NCBI GenBank assembly: GCA_964498585.1
Contig: CAZCHH010000042.1
Span: 1 to 31,503 of the forward strand
DNA length: 31,503 bases
Direction of reading: 5' to 3'
Origin: JAAYJM01 sp964498585
GTDB taxonomy: Bacteria; Bacteroidota; Ignavibacteria; Kapaibacteriales; UBA2268
Shown: in pieces, positions 31,302 to 31,503 of the stretch
Layout: every line of letters begins with the position of its first letter
How positions within the stretch are numbered: position 1 is the first letter of the stretch
Program-made: the position numbers and the translations under genes
The notes under the pieces: model-generated
The model's input: only the letters and a program-made list of their open reading frames with translations
Databases searched by the model: none
Told to the model about the DNA's origin: nothing

Positions 31302-31448
31302 AGCTGGACACACTTGGTTTCTATGTTATTTTTACACTTTTCTGCTTCAAATTCACTAAGAGAAATAAGCAATGGTCTGATGTCTGCCACTGGAAATCTT
31401 AATCATCCTGGAGTAAGCAAAGCCCCAAGCAAAAGTAGTTTATCTTAA
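31302..31448 (+). pseudogene. IS4-family transposase remnant
   Basis: A 48-codon open stretch from 31302, with an ATG at 31323. It reads WTHLVSMLFLHFSASNSLRE then ISNGLMSATGNLNHPGVSKA followed by PSKSSLS, and ends at TAA 31446-31448. This is the N-terminal region of Bacteroidota IS4-type DDE transposases (motifs SLRDISNGL and ATGNLNHLG from memory). The fragment begins two bases after the TolC-fusion stop and lacks the DDE catalytic part. The sequence after the stop does not continue the match in any frame I can see. Confidence 0.7.
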
Positions 31449-31503
31449 GGGGAGTTCTAAAAATTCATAATTTGTCATATATTTTTAACGAATAAAACAT
31501 CTC

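Noticed and set aside
31086..31390. Minus-strand ORFs at the right edge
   Set aside because: Antisense to the TolC C-terminus and to the transposase remnant, whose plus-strand frame is recognisable.

Overview
The window is AT-rich chromosomal DNA, probably from the Bacteroidota/Chlorobiota/Ignavibacteria/Kapabacteria group. The evidence is the low GC, weak or absent Shine-Dalgarno sites at most genes, candidate TTTG-N19-TAnnTTTG-type promoters, an IS4-type transposase remnant of a kind common in that group, and very many short palindromic intergenic repeats. The genus cannot be told from the sequence. I see no rRNA, tRNA, CRISPR or intact insertion sequence.

Layout. 1-1.9 kb: minus-strand accessory cassette with a PIN toxin, a 59-aa partner too short for a standard ORF cutoff and a DUF5618-like protein, embedded in three copies of a ~95-bp repeat. 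1.9-7.6 kb: secreted TPR protein, POT-family peptide transporter (minus), thioredoxin-fold lipoprotein, HAD hydrolase and an apparently truncated secreted histidine-kinase ATPase domain, punctuated by a family of GTCATC/GATGAC stem-loops. 7.6-12.8 kb: plus-strand housekeeping and envelope genes: ROK sugar kinase, Wzx-like flippase, glf (UDP-galactopyranose mutase), coaD and hrcA. 12.8-15.8 kb: a second minus-strand island with three toxin-first pairs (PIN + small partner, Gp49/RelE-like + small partner, HEPN + small partner) carrying near-identical candidate promoters. 15.8-20.5 kb: umuD-like S24 peptidase, argD, a divergent biotin ligase, and a minus-strand pair of Ogg2-type DNA glycosylase and Sec59/DGK-type lipid kinase. 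20.5-23.8 kb: repeat-dense region with an exact 21-bp-period array of ten units next to very AT-rich DNA, then several MITE-like palindromes around a DUF89 phosphatase and a four-cysteine small protein. 23.8-31.3 kb: scpB-like methylmalonyl-CoA decarboxylase and a three-gene RND efflux operon. 31.3 kb: IS4 transposase fragment.

How genes work together. The efflux operon encodes a membrane-fusion protein, an RND pump and an outer-membrane channel. The channel gene is unusual: an ABC-type periplasmic substrate-binding domain is fused in front of the TolC domain. The flippase and glf overlap and probably serve polysaccharide export and galactofuranose supply. coaD and hrcA overlap.

Most notable items: the binding-protein/TolC fusion; the 21-bp array, which reads as a heptapeptide repeat broken only at the CAA/TAA position and could alternatively be an iteron-like element; toxin genes whose C-terminal NPxEVI codons also form the Shine-Dalgarno of the downstream partner; small partner proteins without the expected HTH or nucleotidyltransferase motifs; and several families of structured dispersed repeats.
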